Positions 60,905 to 64,000 of a stretch of 64,000 nucleotides of DNA are shown piece after piece. A program made the translations under genes and the position numbers. The stretch comes from Glandiceps talaboti (taxonomy: Eukaryota; Hemichordata; Enteropneusta; Spengelidae). Every line of letters starts with the position of its first letter. Within the stretch, counting starts at the first letter, position 1. The stretch spans positions 16,366,822-16,430,821 of the forward strand of contig NC_135570.1 of NCBI RefSeq assembly GCF_964340395.1. The letters are read 5' to 3'. Under the pieces are notes generated by a model. It worked only from the letters and a program-made list of their open reading frames with translations, was not told the DNA's origin and made no database searches.

Positions 60905-61896
60905 AATGACCTAAGGGTCATCGTCAATATGAGTCACTAGACGAGTATTGACAAACCCCAATGGTCATCGTCAATATGAGTCACTAGACGAGTAGTGACA
61001 AGCCCTAAGGGTCATCGTCAATATGAGTCACTAGACGAGTATTGACAAACCCCAATGGTCATCGTCAATTTGAGTCACTAGACGAGTAGTGACAAGCCCT
61101 AAGGGTCATCGTCAATTTGAGTCACTAGACGAGTAGTGACAAACCCTAAGGATCATCGTCAATATGAGTCACTAGACGAGTATTGACAAACCCCAATGGT
61201 CATCGTCAATATGAGTCACTAGACGAGTAGTGACAAACCCCAATGGTCATCGTCAATATGAGTCACTAGACGAGTAGTGACAAACCCTAAGGATCATCGT
61301 CAATATGAGTCACTAGACGAGTAGTGACAAGCCCTAAGGGTCATCGTCAATATGAGTCACTAGACGAGTAGTGACAAGCCCTAAGGGTCATCGTCAATTT
61401 GAGTCACTAGTCGAGTAGTGACAAGCCCTAAGGGTCATCGTCAATATGAGTCACTAGACGAGTAGTGACAAGCCCTAAGGGTCATCGTCAATATGAGTCA
61501 CTAGACGAGTATTGACAAACCCCAATGGTCATCGTCAATATGAGTCACTAGACAGGTAGTGACAAACCCCAAGGGTCATCGTCAATTTGAGTCACTAGTC
61601 GAGTAGTGACAAACCCTAAGGATCATCGTCAATATGAGTCACTAGACGAGTAGTGACAAACCCCAATGGTCATCGTCAATTTGAGTCACTAGACGAGTAG
61701 TGACAAATCCTAAGGATCATCGTCAATTTGAGTCACTAGACGAGTAGTGACAAATCCTAAGGATCATCGTCAATATGAGTCACTAGACAGGTAGTGACAA
61801 ATCCTAAGGGTCATCGTCAATTTAAGTCACTAGACGAATAGTGACAAACCCTAAGGGCCATTGTCAATATGAGTCACTAGACGAGTAGTGACAAGG
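60905..61896. repeat. 47-bp minisatellite, about 21 copies, hairpin unit
   Basis: The unit is GGTCATCGTCAATATGAGTC + ACTAGACGAGTAGTGACAAA + CCCTAAG. GTCACTA pairs with TAGTGAC around GACGAG. In the TATTGAC variant the same bases can instead pair with upstream GTCAATA. CCCTAAGG/CCCCAATG variants are mixed along the array. Confidence 0.95.
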
Positions 61897-62373
61897 TCAC
61901 AAGTAGCTGACATTGCAAAAAGTGCGCGTTACTGCTAATCTGCAGTAGGCACAAGTTTCGTCAACAAATTAAAAATACAATAACAGCACGATTTTAAATA
62001 ATTGATATGTTGTATTTTAACCCAAAGCAAATGTTATGTCTTAATGCCCTATACATATTTATATAACCTTTTCATGGCATATATTAAATAATTATAAACC
62101 ATCGTAATTTCTCGTGTTTGTATGCACCCACTACTACCCTAGGCTGTCTTATTAGCTGGTCACGATTACTCTCTTATACCTGCAGCCAACTATTAAATAC
62201 TTATAAGCTAAGAGGAGCAACATCCTAGTGAAATATTACTAAATCGACAACAAATCATATGTGCATATATGTTATCATTGACTCATATGGTCCATCGACA
62301 TTTTCAGAAATATATACGACCGGAGTATTTTTTAATGCACTGTGGTGACTGCTGAGCAGTTGCTCAGTCAGAC
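61897..62373. other. Spacer
   Basis: No supported gene. Confidence 0.4.
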
Positions 62374-62547
62374 AGTATGTATGTATGTATGTATGTATGT
62401 ATGTATGTATGTATGTATGTACAGTATGTATGTATGTATGTATGTATGTATGTATGTATGTATGTATGCATGCATGCATGCATGCATGCATGCATGTATG
62501 CATGTATGTATGTATGTATGTATGTATGTATGTATGTATGTATGTAC
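62374..62547. repeat. (TATG)n/(CATG)n microsatellite
   Basis: TATG runs split by ACAG, with an inner GCAT run. Confidence 0.95.
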
Positions 62548-63480
62548 ACATTGTCCTGCGTTACATTACATCCAGTTTGATGGATGTTCCGATATACGTC
62601 TGTGATATATACTGTACATATTGTCCTGGTGTACATAACATTGGTGAGGATTGGAACATTTGGATTATGTATATGTAACATATCCTGTTTTCCGTCACAT
62701 TAATTGTATATTGGGATGTATGTGTGTGATAAATATGTGTAGATTTGGAGTACATAATTATAACGTCTTTAGTAAGTGACATGAATGAAATAAAATCGCA
62801 TTGAAGTTTGTTTAATTTGTAAATAAGTGTAATCAGTGAAAAAAAATCTAATGAATTTTCTTTGCGAATGCCCATCCTACTCATGAAATGTGAAGTCCTT
62901 TCGGTGTTTCACTGTTTGCTTGCATATATGTAACGCTTTGTATACTGATATAGCTCGAACCCTTTTCCCTCTTATCCCGTGGCTACAATTAGTTACCATG
63001 TGTGCCCTGTACAGTATGGGTTGCATGCTCACCTATGGTAGTTACCATGTGTGCCCTACAGTATGGGTTGCATGCTCACCTATGGTTTCGTATTAGCATT
63101 CTGTATTGATTTGTTCCCTTTGTAGAATTCAGACATCTTTCTGCAAGGTTTAATTTTGGGTAATAAACGTTTTAATAAAAATTGAATTGTTTAAAACATT
63201 TAATTGTACGTGGTAATTTGTGACCTAATAACTAATGGCGATGTGATTTTCTAAAAGTCATTCACCATACAATTTGAGCTTATCTGTGTAAATATAACAC
63301 TTGGGTCACGTTTTAATTAATTAACCAATAGGATGTATCGCCCCTAACAATCCTATTGCATAGAGACTGAGACAGACTCGTTTAAAGAGAAAAACAACCC
63401 GAGAAAATGTGAGAAATGGTTCATTCTGAATTTTGTTCTATGCAAGTATACTGAAAGTCTAAAAGATTGCAAGAAAATGC
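62548..63480. other. Spacer with a 46-49-bp direct duplication
   Basis: GTTACCATGTGTGCCCT and CAGTATGGGTTGCATGCTCA occur twice (62992-63085). No gene seen. Confidence 0.45.
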
Positions 63481-63481
63481 T

Positions 63482-64000
63482 ACAAACTCATATAGTACAC
63501 TGTCTTACAAGAAACAACATACAAACCCATATAGTACAGCGTCTTACAAGATACAAAATACAAACTCAACGAGTACACTGTCTTACAAGATACAACATAC
63601 AAACTCAAATAGTACACTGTCTTACAAGATACAACATACAAACTCAACGAGTACACTGTCTTATAAGATACAGCATACAAACTCAAAGAGTACACTGTCT
63701 TACAAGATACAACATACAAACTCAAATAGTACACTGTCTTACAACATACAAGATACAAACTCAACGAGTACACTGTCTTACAAGATACAGCATACAAACT
63801 CAAAGAGTACACTGTCTTACAAGATACAACATACAAACTCAAATAGTACACTGTCTTACAAGATACAACATACAAACTCAAATAATACACTGTCTTACAA
63901 GATACAACATACAAACTCAAATAGTACACTGTCTTACAAGATACAACATACAAACTCAAAGAGTACACTGTCTTACAAGATACAACATACAAACTCAAAT
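63482..64000. repeat. 39-bp minisatellite, 13+ copies, runs off the window
   Basis: The unit is ACAAACTCAAATAGTACACT + GTCTTACAAGATACAACAT. It is 13 codons long, so a minus-strand frame stays open with a SLYVVSCKTVYYL cycle. The array reaches the last base, so its full size is unknown. Confidence 0.9.

Noticed and set aside
63480-63998. 172-residue minus frame with a SLYVVSCKTVYYL cycle
   Set aside because: The 39-bp unit is 13 codons, so an open frame is expected by construction. No gene signal.

Overview
The window looks like nuclear DNA of an animal, most likely a marine invertebrate (mollusc, brachiopod, lancelet or hemichordate grade). It is AT-rich, its coding pieces are short exons with GT-AG junctions, and it carries Helitron, LINE and foldback/MITE debris. 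It has very many minisatellites and (CATA)n/(CAGA)n microsatellites. Nothing in it is prokaryotic in layout: there are no operons, no Shine-Dalgarno sites and no CRISPR spacers. I cannot fix the phylum from sequence alone.

Genes. The only gene I can support with several junctions is at the left edge (+ strand). Exons at 38-141, 1381-1642 and 4722-5081 join with matching phases and encode an acidic, low-complexity C-terminal region of unknown family. An alternative terminal exon at 3294-3500, with its own stop and AATAAA, would swap the C-terminus. Two isolated candidate exons lie on the minus strand. One, at 40858-41217, starts a type II membrane protein. The other, at 21489-21937, is a Thr/Ser/Pro-rich mucin-like exon. 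Their partner exons are outside the window or unrecognised.

Mobile elements. They include a decayed Helitron helicase with a recognisable 3' end (18790-19443) and a 5'-truncated LINE with a restriction-like endonuclease domain sitting inside a (CATA)n microsatellite (35651-36738). There is an L2/CR1-like LINE tail ending in (TTGA)n (47932-48371) and a LINE/SINE-type tail with (ATT)n (17205-17305). A 2445-bp terminal-inverted-repeat element is inserted into a 34-bp minisatellite (24596-27040). A 483-bp MITE is flanked by TTAA (30931-31413). Two foldback palindromes lie at 17926-18632 and 44272-44420.

Tandem arrays. By my intervals about 21-22 kb, roughly a third of the window, is tandem repeat. 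Unit lengths are 11, 17, 20, 30, 34, 35, 38, 39, about 40, 47, about 50, 52, 57, 57-58, 59 and 66 bp, besides microsatellites. The two largest arrays, a ~50-bp unit at 9199-15943 and a 38-bp unit at 56706-60533, show higher-order repetition of marked blocks. The genes do not form a visible pathway. The story of this window is repeat birth, spread and insertion around a few exons.
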